A DNA stretch of 64,000 bases from an uncultured Nitrospirales bacterium (GCA_951812745.1 OX638327.1:2257501-2321500), one strand, 5' to 3'; shown: positions 43,623 to 53,520, counted from the stretch's first letter. The notes: generated from the letters alone by a model not told the origin. Made by a program: numbers and translations.

Positions 43623-44627
43623 TTACGACATGTCGACTTTGACGGTGATGGCGTGAATCTCCATCACTTCGGTAGAGGAAGGTCGGGTGGTGAGCGTCTG
43701 CACCGCGTTGTGTGCATTGGTAGCTCGGACCATGAGCGTGTATTCCCCTGATTTCGGAATGCTCCATTCATACTTCCAGGGCGTCCATGTATACGGAGAT
43801 AGTTTGGGGAGGAGCGTACCCGGCTTCCACGTCTTTCCTGCGTCCGTACTCACTTCGATGCGTTGAATGGCGGTCCTTCCGTTAAAGGCGATGCCGTTGA
43901 TTGTGTAACGCGGCGTCGTGATGAGTTCCCTGTCGCCTGGCACGTCAATGCGTGAGGACAGTTTCACCAACGCGGTATCCGACCAGCTTTGTTGTTGCCA
44001 ATACCCTTTATAGTCGTGAGGCACAAGTTCCAGGCCGGTCAGCCATTTGACGTTCTTCATGCCGTAGATGCCCGGCACGATCACCCGGGCGGGATACCCG
44101 TGATCGGGCGGCAGGGGCACGCCGTTCATCTTCACGGCGAGCAGGACGTCCTCTTCAAGGGCCCGGGAGAGGGGGAAGCTGTCGGAATAGTCGTCCGCTC
44201 CACGAAGCACCAGGTCAAACGCCGTGGGGTCGAATCCGGCTTCGTCGAGCAGGTGATTCAGTTTCACGCCCTCCCACTCCGCCGTGCCGATTGAATAACC
44301 GCCGACCGTATTGCCGATACATTCCAGCGTGGCAATCATTGTCGTTTGCGGGCGTTTCAACAGATCCGCGAAAGACCAGGAGGCCGGCTGTTTGACCATT
44401 CCGCCGACCTGTAACGACCATTGCTCCAGGTCGATCTCCGGCGTCAGGTCATAAGAGGTCACGTAAAAGTCTTCATTGGAGGTGATGGCCGGCGTTTCGC
44501 GGCCCTTGCCGCGAAACAAGCCGAACAACTGGGCGTGAACGAGAGAAGAGGGATGAAAGACAGCCAGCCCCAACGAGGCCAACAGACTTTTCCCGAACGT
44601 TCTTCTGGATATGAGGGACACGCGCAA
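43623..44627 (-). CDS. Tat-exported sulfite oxidase-family molybdoenzyme
   Basis: Encodes 334 residues. The Tat signal SRRTFGKSLLASLGLAVF at the N-terminus indicates folded export to the periplasm. The molybdopterin domain contains the Mo-ligand cysteine in TMIATLECIGNTVGG and the WEGVKLNHLLDEAG segment. An Ig-like dimerisation domain follows (RIEVSTDAGKTWKPGTLLP; YEWSIPKSGEYTLMVRATNA), as in sulfite oxidase and SorA, but not YedY. No heme domain is fused and no cytochrome gene is adjacent. Sulfite oxidation or another oxotransfer is possible. Confidence 0.88.
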   Translation of the reverse strand: MRVSLISRRTFGKSLLASLGLAVFHPSSLVHAQLFGLFRGKGRETPAITSNEDFYVTSYDLTPEIDLEQWSLQVGGMVKQPASWSFADLLKRPQTTMIATLECIGNTVGGYSIGTAEWEGVKLNHLLDEAGFDPTAFDLVLRGADDYSDSFPLSRALEEDVLLAVKMNGVPLPPDHGYPARVIVPGIYGMKNVKWLTGLELVPHDYKGYWQQQSWSDTALVKLSSRIDVPGDRELITTPRYTINGIAFNGRTAIQRIEVSTDAGKTWKPGTLLPKLSPYTWTPWKYEWSIPKSGEYTLMVRATNAHNAVQTLTTRPSSTEVMEIHAITVKVDMS

Positions 44628-44864
44628 CCCGCTTTCTGCTTACAGTATAGTTCTTTTTCCGGTGGAATTGAATCGCCTGTGGATAGTGCGCCAAGAATGG
44701 TGGTTTCATTGATTGCCGGATCGAATAGGGTATTGGCCTGTCAACGTGAATAGGCTATAAGTACACAGCGAACCATCGATTGGGAAGCACGTAAAGAAAT
44801 CGACTGCCCCCGCCGGTCGGCAAAGAACAGACCCCCCTTCAAGGTATGCCACTGAGAAACTGAC

Positions 44865-47800
44865 GTGCCCGGCCAATTATTCACCCACTACTTCCTCGCC
44901 GACGGCATAAAGGCCACAGCCGAGTGGAAAACCTCTCTCGACAAGCCTGAAGCGTTTACCACGTTCAAAGACGGCGTGCGTCAGAAGTACGAGGCCCTCA
45001 GCCTTTCCGCAGACCCCAACGAAGCCGCCACCGAGCAGGACTTGATTCGTCCCGTCTTGGATCTGCTTGGATGGTCCGATTACCTCCCACAGCAAGGCTC
45101 GACCCGTAACGAAGACATTCCCGATCACCTGCTTTTTGCCGACGCTGGCGACAAGCGGCGTGCTGCCGCAAAAAAGAAGCCCAGCGGTCGCTACCGGGAC
45201 GCGTTGGTGGTGCAGGAAAGCAAGCGCTTCGGCCTCGCTTTGGATGCCCATGATAAGGACGACAAGGTCATAGTCGGCACGCCACATGGGCAGATCCTCA
45301 GGTATCTCTCGACCGCCGAGACCGCTTCGGATGGCAGCATTCGCTGGGGCATCCTGACTAACGGCGGCGTGTGGCGTCTCTACGATTACCATGCTCGGCC
45401 CCGCGCTAGTGGTTACTTTGAAGCCGATCTGGCGGAACTGCTCGAACCAGGCAACGAAGACGGCCTCCGGGTCTTCCACCTGCTGTTCCAGCGTGAGTCC
45501 TTTATTCTTCAGAAGGGCGCCACGACCACGTTTCTGGAAGCCGCTCTCGTAGAGGGTCGTCGGTATGAGGAGCGTGTCGCGCAGGATCTTTCGGGTGTGG
45601 TGTTCGAGCGTGTCTTCCCCAACCTGGTGCAGGCAGTTGCGGACGCCACAAGCGAGAGTCTCGTAAAAATCCGGGAGGCCGCCCTCATTTTCCTCTACCG
45701 GCTGCTTTTCGTGCTGTACGCCGAAGATAGAGGACTCCTGCCGGTCAACGACTCACGGTACGACGACTACGGCCTGCGAAAGCGAGTGCGGGACGACATC
45801 GCACGCAGGATGGCCGACAAAGACACCTTCTCGGCCCATGCCACCAGCTACTACGACCACCTGATGTCGCTCTTCAGGCTCATCGACAAGGGCGACCCGT
45901 CTATCGGCCTGCCGCCCTACAACGGGGGGCTGTTCGCAGCCGCGACGTTGCTGGAAGAAGCCCGCCTGTCTGACGAAACGATCGCTCCCATCATCTACGA
46001 TCTGAGCCACACCACGGCTGGCGAGCGACGCTTCGTCAACTACCGCGACATGTCGGTGCAGCAACTCGGCTCGATCTACGAACGCCTCCTTGAACACGAG
46101 CCGGTCCGCGATAACGACGGTACAATCGTCATTCGTCCCAATCCTTACGCCCGCAAGGACAGCGGCAGCTTCTTCACGCCCCAGGAACTCGTCGATCTGA
46201 TCGTCGAGCGGACGTTGAAACCACTGGCCGAAGAGCGTCTCAAGGCGTTTGAAGACAAAGCCGCCGAACTCAAGAGCCAACGCCGGCCAAAGACCCAACG
46301 GAAAGCCGAATTGCTCAAGCTGGACCCGGCCGAGGCGGTCTTGAATCTGAAGGTCCTGGACCCGGCCATGGGAAGCGGCCATTTCCTGGTCACCGCCGTG
46401 GATTTCCTATCCGATTACGTCGCCGAACTGATCGAGTATGTTCCGGCCGTACCGCAGTGGCGCGACGCCGACTATGCTTCGCCACTCGTGAAGCGTGTGG
46501 CCACGATTCGCAAAGAGATCCTTCAACGAGCCCAAGAAGCTAAATGGGTCATGGACGAGTCCCAGCTTACCGATCAGGCCATCATCCGACGCATGGTGCT
46601 CAAGCGTTGCATCTACGGAGTCGACAAGAATCCTCTGACCGTCGAACTGGCCAAGGTGTCCCTGTGGCTGCACAGCTTTACCGTAGGCGCGCCGTTGTCC
46701 TTTCTCGACCACCACCTCCGCCACGGCGACTCGCTGGTCGGATTGCGGGTGGGAGACGCCACCGATGAGTTGCACCGGCTCGGTGGGATGTTTGCCAGCA
46801 GCGCCATAGCGGGAGCGGAAGCCGCTACGGCAGGTATGCAGAGCATCGAGGAAATGTCGGATGCCGACGTGGCCGAAGTGCGCAAGTCGGCAGCACTGTT
46901 TCACGGAGTGGAGAAGAAGACAGCGGAACTCCGCGGGTTATTGAATGCCCTCTGCGGCCTGCGCTGGTTTACTGCAGGCATGAAGCAGAAAGATCGCGCT
47001 GAATTTGAGAGGCCGCTGGTCCGGATGCTCGCCCTGCAACCTGCGGACGCCTACAAGCTACTGGCTCGAGGGCCGGAGCCCAAAGGCGACGTTCCGCCCA
47101 ATTGCGATGCCATTGCTTGGTCGGAGTTTGTCGAATTGTGGCGGAAAACCGTATCCATTGCCGGCTGGGAAGGTTTCCTGCACTGGGAAGTGGCTTTTCC
47201 GGGGATATGGCGCGATTGGCAAAGCACCAGCCCGCAAGGCGGGTTTGATGCCGTGATCGGCAACCCGCCGTGGGACCGCATCAAGCTGCAAGAGGTGGAA
47301 TGGTTCGCCACCCGCAACCCCGAGCTTGCCCTTGCTCCGACAGCAGCCACGCGACAAAAAGGCATTCAACGGCTACGCAAACAGGGATCGCCCCTCGCAG
47401 CCGAGTTTGATGACGCCAAGAGTCGCGCGGAGCGACTTGGGGAAGTCATTCGTGCATCCAGCCACTACCCTTTGCTCAGCGGCGGCGACATCAACCTCTA
47501 CTCGCTGTTCGTCGAACGGGCGATGAGCTTGATCAAGTCCAACGGGTTCGTAGGTCTGCTGATCCCGTCGGGCATTTATGCGGACAAGACCGCTGCCCGC
47601 TTCTTCAAGTCCGTTTCCACAAGCGGACGGGTGGGCGGCCTGTTCGATTTCGAGAATAAGAAGATATTCTTCAAGGACGTTCATGCATCCTTCAAATTCT
47701 GCGCCCTCATTTTCGGTGGTGCGGAGCGCCGGTTCGATGAAACCAAGTGCGCCTTCTTTCTGCACGACACGAAATCGATTCATGACGAGGAACGCTGCTT

Positions 47801-48887
47801 TCCATTGACGCCTGAGGATTTCACCCGTGTGAATCCTAACACCGGCACCGCGCCTATTTTCCGCACCCGCCGTGATGCCGAGATTACCCGCCGCATCTAC
47901 GAACGGCACCCGGTGCTGGTGGACCGTGTAAGAGGTGAGGAGCGCAAGGCGTGGCCGGTGAAGTACACGACGATGTTTCACATGGCCAACGACTCCCACC
48001 TTTTCCGCACCGTCGAGCAACTCAAAGCGGAAGGCTTCTATCCCGTCGAAGGCAACCGCTGGAAGAAGGGGAAGGATCTATACTTGCCACTGTACGAAGG
48101 CAAGATGGTGCAGGCCTTCGACCATCGCGCCGCCAGCATCACCAATCGTGAGGGCAACCTGTTTCGCCCAGGGCAGCCCGACAGAACCCTTGACGAAGAA
48201 TACCGTGATCAAGCTTTCTCGCCTCGTCCTCGTTATTGGGTCAGCCAGCAGGACAGTGCCGTTATCAAGAAATTCGATTGGTTTTTGGCCTTCAAAGACA
48301 TTACGGCGTCAACCAACGTCCGTACCATGATTGCCGCTGCCATTCCTCGGGTTGGGTGTGGACACACGCTGCCGGTCCTTCTTCCATCCGAAGACCGATT
48401 CAATGTTGTAAGCGCAGCCTGTCTTCTTGCCAATCTCAATAGCTTCGGGTTCGATTACGTTGCTCGTCAGAAAGTTCAAGCCACCCACCTCACGTGGTTC
48501 GTTGTTGAGCAACTCCCCGTCATTACGCTGGCCGAATACGACCGCCCATTTGGCGGGACGACTGCCCGAGACCTCGTCCGCGACCATGTGCTTCGTCTCA
48601 CCTATACCGCCCACGATATGGCCCCCTTCGCCCGTGACCTCGGCTACGACGGCCCGCCCTTTGCTTGGAACGAAGAAGAACGCCGCCACCTGCGCGCCCG
48701 CCTCGACGCGCTCTACTTCCACCTCTACGGTCTCACGAAGGAAGACGCGGAATACGTGCTAGACACCTTCCCCATCGTCCGCAAGGAAGACGAAGCCGCC
48801 TTCGGCCACTACCGCACCCGCGCCCTCATCCTCGCCTACATGAACGCCCTCTCCGCCGGCGACACGGAGACAGTGGTGGCCGTTTAG
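44865..48887 (+). CDS. Single-chain type IIG restriction-modification enzyme (Eco57I-like)
   Basis: Encodes 1340 residues. The N-terminal nuclease-like region (TEQDLIRPVLDLLGWSDYLPQQG; YRDALVVQESKRFGLALD, an E-x-K core) is followed by helical parts. An adenine methyltransferase domain comes next, with motif I VLDPAMGSGHFLVTA near residue 497 and motif IV VIGNPPWD near 800. The target-recognition region forms the C-terminal third. Such enzymes cut and methylate through one polypeptide, with specificity fixed by the recognition domain. The start is GTG 44865. Its last ~65 codons are duplicated at 49672-49870, beyond the Mrr-like gene. Confidence 0.88.
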   Translation: MPGQLFTHYFLADGIKATAEWKTSLDKPEAFTTFKDGVRQKYEALSLSADPNEAATEQDLIRPVLDLLGWSDYLPQQGSTRNEDIPDHLLFADAGDKRRAAAKKKPSGRYRDALVVQESKRFGLALDAHDKDDKVIVGTPHGQILRYLSTAETASDGSIRWGILTNGGVWRLYDYHARPRASGYFEADLAELLEPGNEDGLRVFHLLFQRESFILQKGATTTFLEAALVEGRRYEERVAQDLSGVVFERVFPNLVQAVADATSESLVKIREAALIFLYRLLFVLYAEDRGLLPVNDSRYDDYGLRKRVRDDIARRMADKDTFSAHATSYYDHLMSLFRLIDKGDPSIGLPPYNGGLFAAATLLEEARLSDETIAPIIYDLSHTTAGERRFVNYRDMSVQQLGSIYERLLEHEPVRDNDGTIVIRPNPYARKDSGSFFTPQELVDLIVERTLKPLAEERLKAFEDKAAELKSQRRPKTQRKAELLKLDPAEAVLNLKVLDPAMGSGHFLVTAVDFLSDYVAELIEYVPAVPQWRDADYASPLVKRVATIRKEILQRAQEAKWVMDESQLTDQAIIRRMVLKRCIYGVDKNPLTVELAKVSLWLHSFTVGAPLSFLDHHLRHGDSLVGLRVGDATDELHRLGGMFASSAIAGAEAATAGMQSIEEMSDADVAEVRKSAALFHGVEKKTAELRGLLNALCGLRWFTAGMKQKDRAEFERPLVRMLALQPADAYKLLARGPEPKGDVPPNCDAIAWSEFVELWRKTVSIAGWEGFLHWEVAFPGIWRDWQSTSPQGGFDAVIGNPPWDRIKLQEVEWFATRNPELALAPTAATRQKGIQRLRKQGSPLAAEFDDAKSRAERLGEVIRASSHYPLLSGGDINLYSLFVERAMSLIKSNGFVGLLIPSGIYADKTAARFFKSVSTSGRVGGLFDFENKKIFFKDVHASFKFCALIFGGAERRFDETKCAFFLHDTKSIHDEERCFPLTPEDFTRVNPNTGTAPIFRTRRDAEITRRIYERHPVLVDRVRGEERKAWPVKYTTMFHMANDSHLFRTVEQLKAEGFYPVEGNRWKKGKDLYLPLYEGKMVQAFDHRAASITNREGNLFRPGQPDRTLDEEYRDQAFSPRPRYWVSQQDSAVIKKFDWFLAFKDITASTNVRTMIAAAIPRVGCGHTLPVLLPSEDRFNVVSAACLLANLNSFGFDYVARQKVQATHLTWFVVEQLPVITLAEYDRPFGGTTARDLVRDHVLRLTYTAHDMAPFARDLGYDGPPFAWNEEERRHLRARLDALYFHLYGLTKEDAEYVLDTFPIVRKEDEAAFGHYRTRALILAYMNALSAGDTETVVAV

Positions 48888-49101
48888 GAAGGGTAATGAA
48901 AGTTGTTTCTGGCCCCATATTCGACAAGCCCATTGGTTCGCATGCAACTCTAGGGCCGTAACATGCACGCAACTCCGTAAGTGTATGCTTTTGGTGTTTT
49001 TGAATGAAGGTAGTGTCCGTGGCGAATGTGCTTGAAATGCTGCTATCAAGCAGAATTGTTTGTCCATCGATGCTAAGATCGAAAGGATGGAGACGTTTCC
49101 C

Positions 49102-49665
49102 ATGATTGAGAATGTCCAACCCGTTGACATCACGCCGGAACAATTTGAGCACCAAGTCTGCGACTGGCTCAAGGCATCTGTAGACGGGCTAAAAAATTTC
49201 ACAATCACACACTCGTCGACGCTTGAGGGCGACAGCGGTGAATATGAAATCGACATGATAGCCGAGTTTGAGATTTTCGATGGGGCATTAATCAAGGTGC
49301 TGGTCGAATGCAAACGGTACAAGAACCCGGTTAAACGTGATGTAATTTTGATTCTCGAATCAAAGATTCGGGATAGCGATACCCATAAAGGAATGGTGTT
49401 TTCCACTTCGGGATTTCAAAAGGGGGCAATTGAGTATGCACAACAGCGCGGAATTGCGACGGTTACTGTACAGCATGGACACACAAACTATTTCACTAGG
49501 GCAGCGGGCACGAGGCCCGCTGCACCGCCACCGTGGGTGAAATTGTCCAAATATATTGGTTGGTTCATAACGCTAACGGATGAAGGCAATGAGTCACGTA
49601 CCTTAATTGACGACGATCGCAAAGATCCTTTAATTGAATGGTTCAACTCGGAAATGCCTACATAA
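49102..49665 (+). CDS. Mrr-like restriction endonuclease
   Basis: Encodes 187 residues from ATG 49102, chosen because GGAGA lies eight bases upstream; the frame is open from 49060. The Mrr-type catalytic core is seen: EYEIDMIAEFEIFDGALIKVLVECKRYKNPVKRD has D and E-x-K. A second conserved strand is KGMVFSTSGFQKGAIEYAQQRGIATVTV. It probably cuts modified or foreign DNA. The gene sits precisely between two copies of the IIG enzyme 3' end, and its composition is more AT-rich than the flanks. Confidence 0.82.
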   Translation: MIENVQPVDITPEQFEHQVCDWLKASVDGLKNFTITHSSTLEGDSGEYEIDMIAEFEIFDGALIKVLVECKRYKNPVKRDVILILESKIRDSDTHKGMVFSTSGFQKGAIEYAQQRGIATVTVQHGHTNYFTRAAGTRPAAPPPWVKLSKYIGWFITLTDEGNESRTLIDDDRKDPLIEWFNSEMPT

Positions 49666-49671
49666 CATTCA

Positions 49672-49870
49672 TCTGCGCGCTGGCCTCGACGCGCTCTACT
49701 TCCACCTCTACGGCCTGACCAAGGAAGACGCGGAGTACGTGCTGGACACCTTTCCCATCGTCCGCAAGGAAGACCAAGCCGTCTTCGGCCGCTACCGCAC
49801 CCGCGACCTCATCCTCGCCTATATGAACGCCCTCTCCGCCGGAGACACGGAGACAAAAGTGGTAATTTAG
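49672..49870 (+). pseudogene. Duplicated 3' end of the type IIG gene
   Basis: The frame reads LRAGLDALYFHLYGLTKEDA and onward to the stop, matching the last ~65 residues of the 1340-residue enzyme with few changes (R to G, E to Q, H to R, A to D, and the final residues). It has no start of its own. With 48690-48887 it brackets the Mrr-like gene as a direct repeat of about 200 bases. Confidence 0.85.
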
Positions 49871-49952
49871 GTAATTATTAGGCTGCCATTGCGTTTCAGG
49901 TGAAAAGAGGGCACTTGATGAACATTAAAATTAATGAGATTCTATCTGATAT

Positions 49953-51803
49953 ATGAAACTGATTAGGTTCCGAATCCAACACTATAAGTCAATCACAGAT
50001 TCCGGCTGGTGCTGGCTTGCCTCTGATGTTACGACCCTTGCGGGAAAAAACGAATCAGGGAAAAGCGCAATTCTTGAAGCGTTGCGGGATTTCCAGAATG
50101 AGGTTCAGTCCATACCTGATGGCGCAATACCCATTGATGATAGTGGCGAGCCAATGCTTGAGATGTGCTTTGAAGTCGAAAAGTCAATTCTGGATGAGAT
50201 CGCCGAAGAAACAGGCATTACGCTTGCCGATGAAACACGAAAATACATGTCGAAAAATGGCGTAACCATTATCAAACATCACGAGGGCAGATACGATTTG
50301 GATGAACAAATTGGTAGCCTTCTCAATGAGGCAAGAAATGAAGCAAACGCAACGAGAAAAAATCAAATTCAACACATCATTGGCTATCTATCAAACTTTG
50401 ACCATTTTTCAACATTTGAAACCCCCGAGTTAGAAGGTGATATAGCAACCATTCGAGACAACGTTCGTCTTTACCTCCAAGGTGCACACGCCCATGCTGC
50501 TTCAATAACCGATGAAGGAGTAAGGCAAAATGCGCAGACTGCATTAAATACATTGGAAACAGAAAATGATGCTTTGGACAATGAAGATGCTGCCAGCAAA
50601 TTTGCGGCTGCTCTGATAGACCGGACACCTTATTTTATTTTCTTCAGTGATTTTTCAGATATTCTGCCGTTCGAAATCCCATTCTCGGAAGCAAAAAACC
50701 ACAAAACCGTCCAAGATTTTGCGAAGCTCGCGGGTCTTGATTTGGACGAGGTTATTAGCGCAACTGATTCCCAGCGGCGCAGAAATATATTGAGTAGATA
50801 TTCTGCAAATATTAGTGGTGATTTTAAGGGCCATTGGAAACAAGACGAGCTTGACCTTGTTGCTGAAGCAGACGGAGAAAATCTGCGTCTGGGCGTTAGA
50901 AAATCCGGTGGCACTTTGTTGTTTAAGGCAGAACAACGCAGTAAAGGATTTCAGTGGTTCCTTTCCTTTTATCTGCGACTCAATGCCGAGCAAGCCGAAA
51001 CAAATGTGATTTTGATCGATGAACCTGGACTGTACCTGCACTCAAAGGCACAGAAAGATGTATTGAAAGTGTTCGAAACCCTTTCAGAGGAATCTCAAGT
51101 TGTCATTAGCACGCATTCGCCATATTTGATCGATGCTCAACGATTGGACAGGGTTCGTTTGATTTTGAAGGATGATCAGAAGGGAACGAGGATCGAAAAC
51201 AAAATTCATAAAGACGCGGATGCAGAAACGCTCACTCCAATTATTACAGCCATTGGCCTTGATCTAGCACACGACTTCTCGATTGCAGGGAAGAAAAATG
51301 TTTTGTTAGAAGGTATTTCCGATTATTACTTCATGCAGGCGTTGCGAGAGCACACGAAAGGAAACAAAGCCAATTTTATTCCCTGCGTGGGAGCACAGAA
51401 AATCCCTCAACTTGTCTCTTTACTCATTGGGTGGGATTTAGAGTTTTTGGCGGTTTTAGATAATGATTCTGAAGGGAAGAGGATAGCCAAGGAACTTAGT
51501 GAAAAGTTATCGATTGAACAAGATCGTATTATCTTTATTTCAGAAAAAAATGGTTTTGCTGTTGAAGACTTGTTCACACATGAGGATTTTAACAATTATG
51601 TGCTTGAGGAACCCATACATGAGGATGCTGCCACGTCAAATTCAAAATTCCTGAAAGAAAATAGATTGGACAAGGTCTTACTGGCGAAGACATTTTTCGA
51701 GAAGATGAAGGGTGACAAATCAAATATCAAGTTGTCGGAAGAGACAAGTGAGGCCTTTAAAAAGGTATTCGATAAGATTAACACAGGGTTTAGGAGCGCC
51801 TGA
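49953..51803 (+). CDS. OLD-family nuclease (ATPase plus Toprim)
   Basis: Encodes 616 residues. The ABC-type ATPase has Walker A GKNESGKS at 31-38 and Walker B NVILIDEPGLYLHSKAQ near 350, with switch histidine VISTHSPYLID. It is followed by a Toprim domain: KKNVLLEGISDYYF near 447 supplies the conserved glutamate and LAVLDNDSEGKR the DxD-type metal ligands. OLD enzymes act in phage exclusion, often with a partner such as GajB; no helicase partner gene is adjacent. The gene is markedly AT-rich compared with its surroundings, indicating recent transfer. Confidence 0.88.
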   Translation: MKLIRFRIQHYKSITDSGWCWLASDVTTLAGKNESGKSAILEALRDFQNEVQSIPDGAIPIDDSGEPMLEMCFEVEKSILDEIAEETGITLADETRKYMSKNGVTIIKHHEGRYDLDEQIGSLLNEARNEANATRKNQIQHIIGYLSNFDHFSTFETPELEGDIATIRDNVRLYLQGAHAHAASITDEGVRQNAQTALNTLETENDALDNEDAASKFAAALIDRTPYFIFFSDFSDILPFEIPFSEAKNHKTVQDFAKLAGLDLDEVISATDSQRRRNILSRYSANISGDFKGHWKQDELDLVAEADGENLRLGVRKSGGTLLFKAEQRSKGFQWFLSFYLRLNAEQAETNVILIDEPGLYLHSKAQKDVLKVFETLSEESQVVISTHSPYLIDAQRLDRVRLILKDDQKGTRIENKIHKDADAETLTPIITAIGLDLAHDFSIAGKKNVLLEGISDYYFMQALREHTKGNKANFIPCVGAQKIPQLVSLLIGWDLEFLAVLDNDSEGKRIAKELSEKLSIEQDRIIFISEKNGFAVEDLFTHEDFNNYVLEEPIHEDAATSNSKFLKENRLDKVLLAKTFFEKMKGDKSNIKLSEETSEAFKKVFDKINTGFRSA

Positions 51804-51915
51804 TTTTTGAAAACCAGCTCTATCATCTTATTGGTTTTACACGCACTAGGGGTTTCCCAAAGTCGCGAAGGTGTTGTCATGAAGCATCAGCATGAAGAAC
51901 CGCAAGGAGGTCCTC

Positions 51916-52113
51916 ATGAAGTACAAGATTGCCCTTCACCACTCTGACGAAGGTTACAGTGTATCGGTGCCTGGCTTGCCCGGATGTTGGTCCCAGGGCA
52001 AAACCGAAGCAGAGGCCCTCGCGAATATCGAAGCCGCCATCCGGGAATATTTCAGCGTCGTCGAAGACCTGTTAGGGGACGCCGAAGTCCGAGAAATCGA
52101 ACTGGCCGTCTAA
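51916..52113 (+). CDS. HicB-like antitoxin
   Basis: Encodes 65 residues, MKYKIALHHSDEGYSVSVPGLPGCWSQGKTEAEALANIEAAI..., the typical HicB N-terminal partial RNase H fold with the GCWSQG turn. AAGGAGG seven bases before ATG 51916 fixes the start. No hicA is found on either side, so this is a solitary antitoxin-type protein or a DUF1902-like relative. Its stop overlaps the stop of the convergent Phd gene by four bases. Confidence 0.8.
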   Translation: MKYKIALHHSDEGYSVSVPGLPGCWSQGKTEAEALANIEAAIREYFSVVEDLLGDAEVREIELAV

Positions 52114-52400
52114 CCTTCTTCCCGCTCGCCTAAGACCGTCGAACGCACGGCCCCTTGCGGGTCTGCCGGACGCGGCAGGTTCCAGAAATCCGCCGGCAGG
52201 GACTGCTCTCCGCGTTTGAGCAAACCCTTTCTTTCCATTTCTTGCAAGTGTTCGGACATAGATACGTCATTTCTAATGGGCAGCAAGCGTGCAATGGGCC
52301 GGCCATGCTCGGTTATCAGGACTTCTTCACCTGTTTTGACTTGTCGCAGGTAAGAACTTAACGACATCTTGAGTTGTGAGATGGTTGCGGTCTTCTTCAT
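52110..52400 (-). CDS. Phd/YefM-type antitoxin, no toxin adjacent
   Basis: Encodes 96 residues. The N-terminal Phd fold ATISQLKMSLSSYLRQVKTGEEVLITEHGRPIARLLPI is intact, and the C-terminal half is variable (toxin-binding in the family). The gene that would normally follow, a PIN or Doc toxin downstream on the minus strand, is replaced by the HicB gene, which runs the other way. Confidence 0.82.
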   Translation of the reverse strand: MKKTATISQLKMSLSSYLRQVKTGEEVLITEHGRPIARLLPIRNDVSMSEHLQEMERKGLLKRGEQSLPADFWNLPRPADPQGAVRSTVLGEREEG

Positions 52401-52591
52401 GGAATGACCTGTCCGGCTAATATTGTCAGGCCACTGTAGTCATTGTCAGCCTTTCAAGCAAATGAGCATGAATTTGGTTGTTGGTCGGGCTAGCAAAGCC
52501 TGACTCCAAACTCTCTTTGGATTCGTGCCAATCACTTCCCTACAAAAAGTCGTGAATTAACGTCTTTTTGTCCAGCTTATTCACTTCTACT

Positions 52592-52625
52592 TTGTGTATT
52601 TTGGTGAATTTGTTACAATAAATCC
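52592..52625 (+). promoter_or_regulatory. Promoter of the Fic gene, possibly leaderless
   Basis: TTGTGT (52592-52597), 16-base spacer and TACAAT (52614-52619). The start codon at 52626 is only six bases after the -10 box, so transcription would start at or near the ATG. TTCAC and GTGAA half-sites surround the -35 region. Confidence 0.5.
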
Positions 52626-53498
52626 ATGGCAACCTCGAAACCGATGAAAAAGCGAATCCAGGTATTAAAGGAAGAATACGATGCATTGCGTCCGGGAAAG
52701 GAGTCGCTGTTGTCGATGATCGACGAGGTGGAAATACCTGAAAACGTCTACAATTCCAACGCTATCGAAAACTCGACACTCACTCTTGAGGAAACCGAGA
52801 AAATTCTGTTGGAGCAGAAGCTGTCACGGAACGTGTCGTTGCGGGAGGTGTTCGAAGCGAAAAATCTGGCACGGGTTATCGACTATAAACGCAAGAAAGT
52901 GAAGGAAAGTGAACTGGGCAAGGACCTGATCGTCCTATTTCACCAGATGCTTATCGGAGGCATAGATGATGCAATCGCTGGTCGCTTTCGTAGAAAGGGA
53001 GAGTATGTGCGGGTAGGTGCGTATATCGCACCTGCGCCTGAGCTCGTGGAGCGCATGATCGAGACCGCCCTGCTTGAATATTCCAGTGATCTCGGTACGT
53101 ATTTTTTGGACAAGATTGCCAGGTTTCATCTGGATTTCGAGACCATCCATCCCTTTTGCGACGGCAATGGCCGCATAGGGCGTGTCATCATCAATTTTCA
53201 ATTGCTCCAACTTGGCCTGCCGCGCATTATCATTCGCAACAAGGAAAAGGACGTCTACTATCGAGCGTTCAGCGATTATCGGGCAAAGAAAACGACAAAG
53301 ACGATGGAAGGCATCTTGTCGCTGGCTCTCGTCGAGTCGCTGCACAAGCGGCTGAGCTATCTGAGAGGTGAGGAGATCATCAGGCTGTCGGATTATATCA
53401 AGCAGAACGGGCTTTCGGCGCCGGCTGTGACCAACGCTGCCCGCCGCCAGACCATTCCTGCCTTCCGCGAAAAGGGAGTGTGGAAGATCGGACTGTGA
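52626..53498 (+). CDS. Fic-domain protein (predicted AMPylase)
   Basis: Encodes 290 residues. The catalytic motif HPFCDGNGRIGR starts at H175. An inhibitory helix motif S-x3-E-N is at S44-N49, so this is a class II (N-terminally autoinhibited) Fic protein. The C-terminus carries a short winged-helix-like segment (LSDYIKQNGLSAPAVTNAARRQTIPAFREKGVWKIG). Fic proteins transfer AMP (or other groups) to hydroxyls of target proteins. Because the inhibitory motif is built in, no separate antitoxin is needed. Confidence 0.9.
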   Translation: MATSKPMKKRIQVLKEEYDALRPGKESLLSMIDEVEIPENVYNSNAIENSTLTLEETEKILLEQKLSRNVSLREVFEAKNLARVIDYKRKKVKESELGKDLIVLFHQMLIGGIDDAIAGRFRRKGEYVRVGAYIAPAPELVERMIETALLEYSSDLGTYFLDKIARFHLDFETIHPFCDGNGRIGRVIINFQLLQLGLPRIIIRNKEKDVYYRAFSDYRAKKTTKTMEGILSLALVESLHKRLSYLRGEEIIRLSDYIKQNGLSAPAVTNAARRQTIPAFREKGVWKIGL

Positions 53499-53520
53499 GT
53501 GACTTGTAAAAGTTTAAAAT

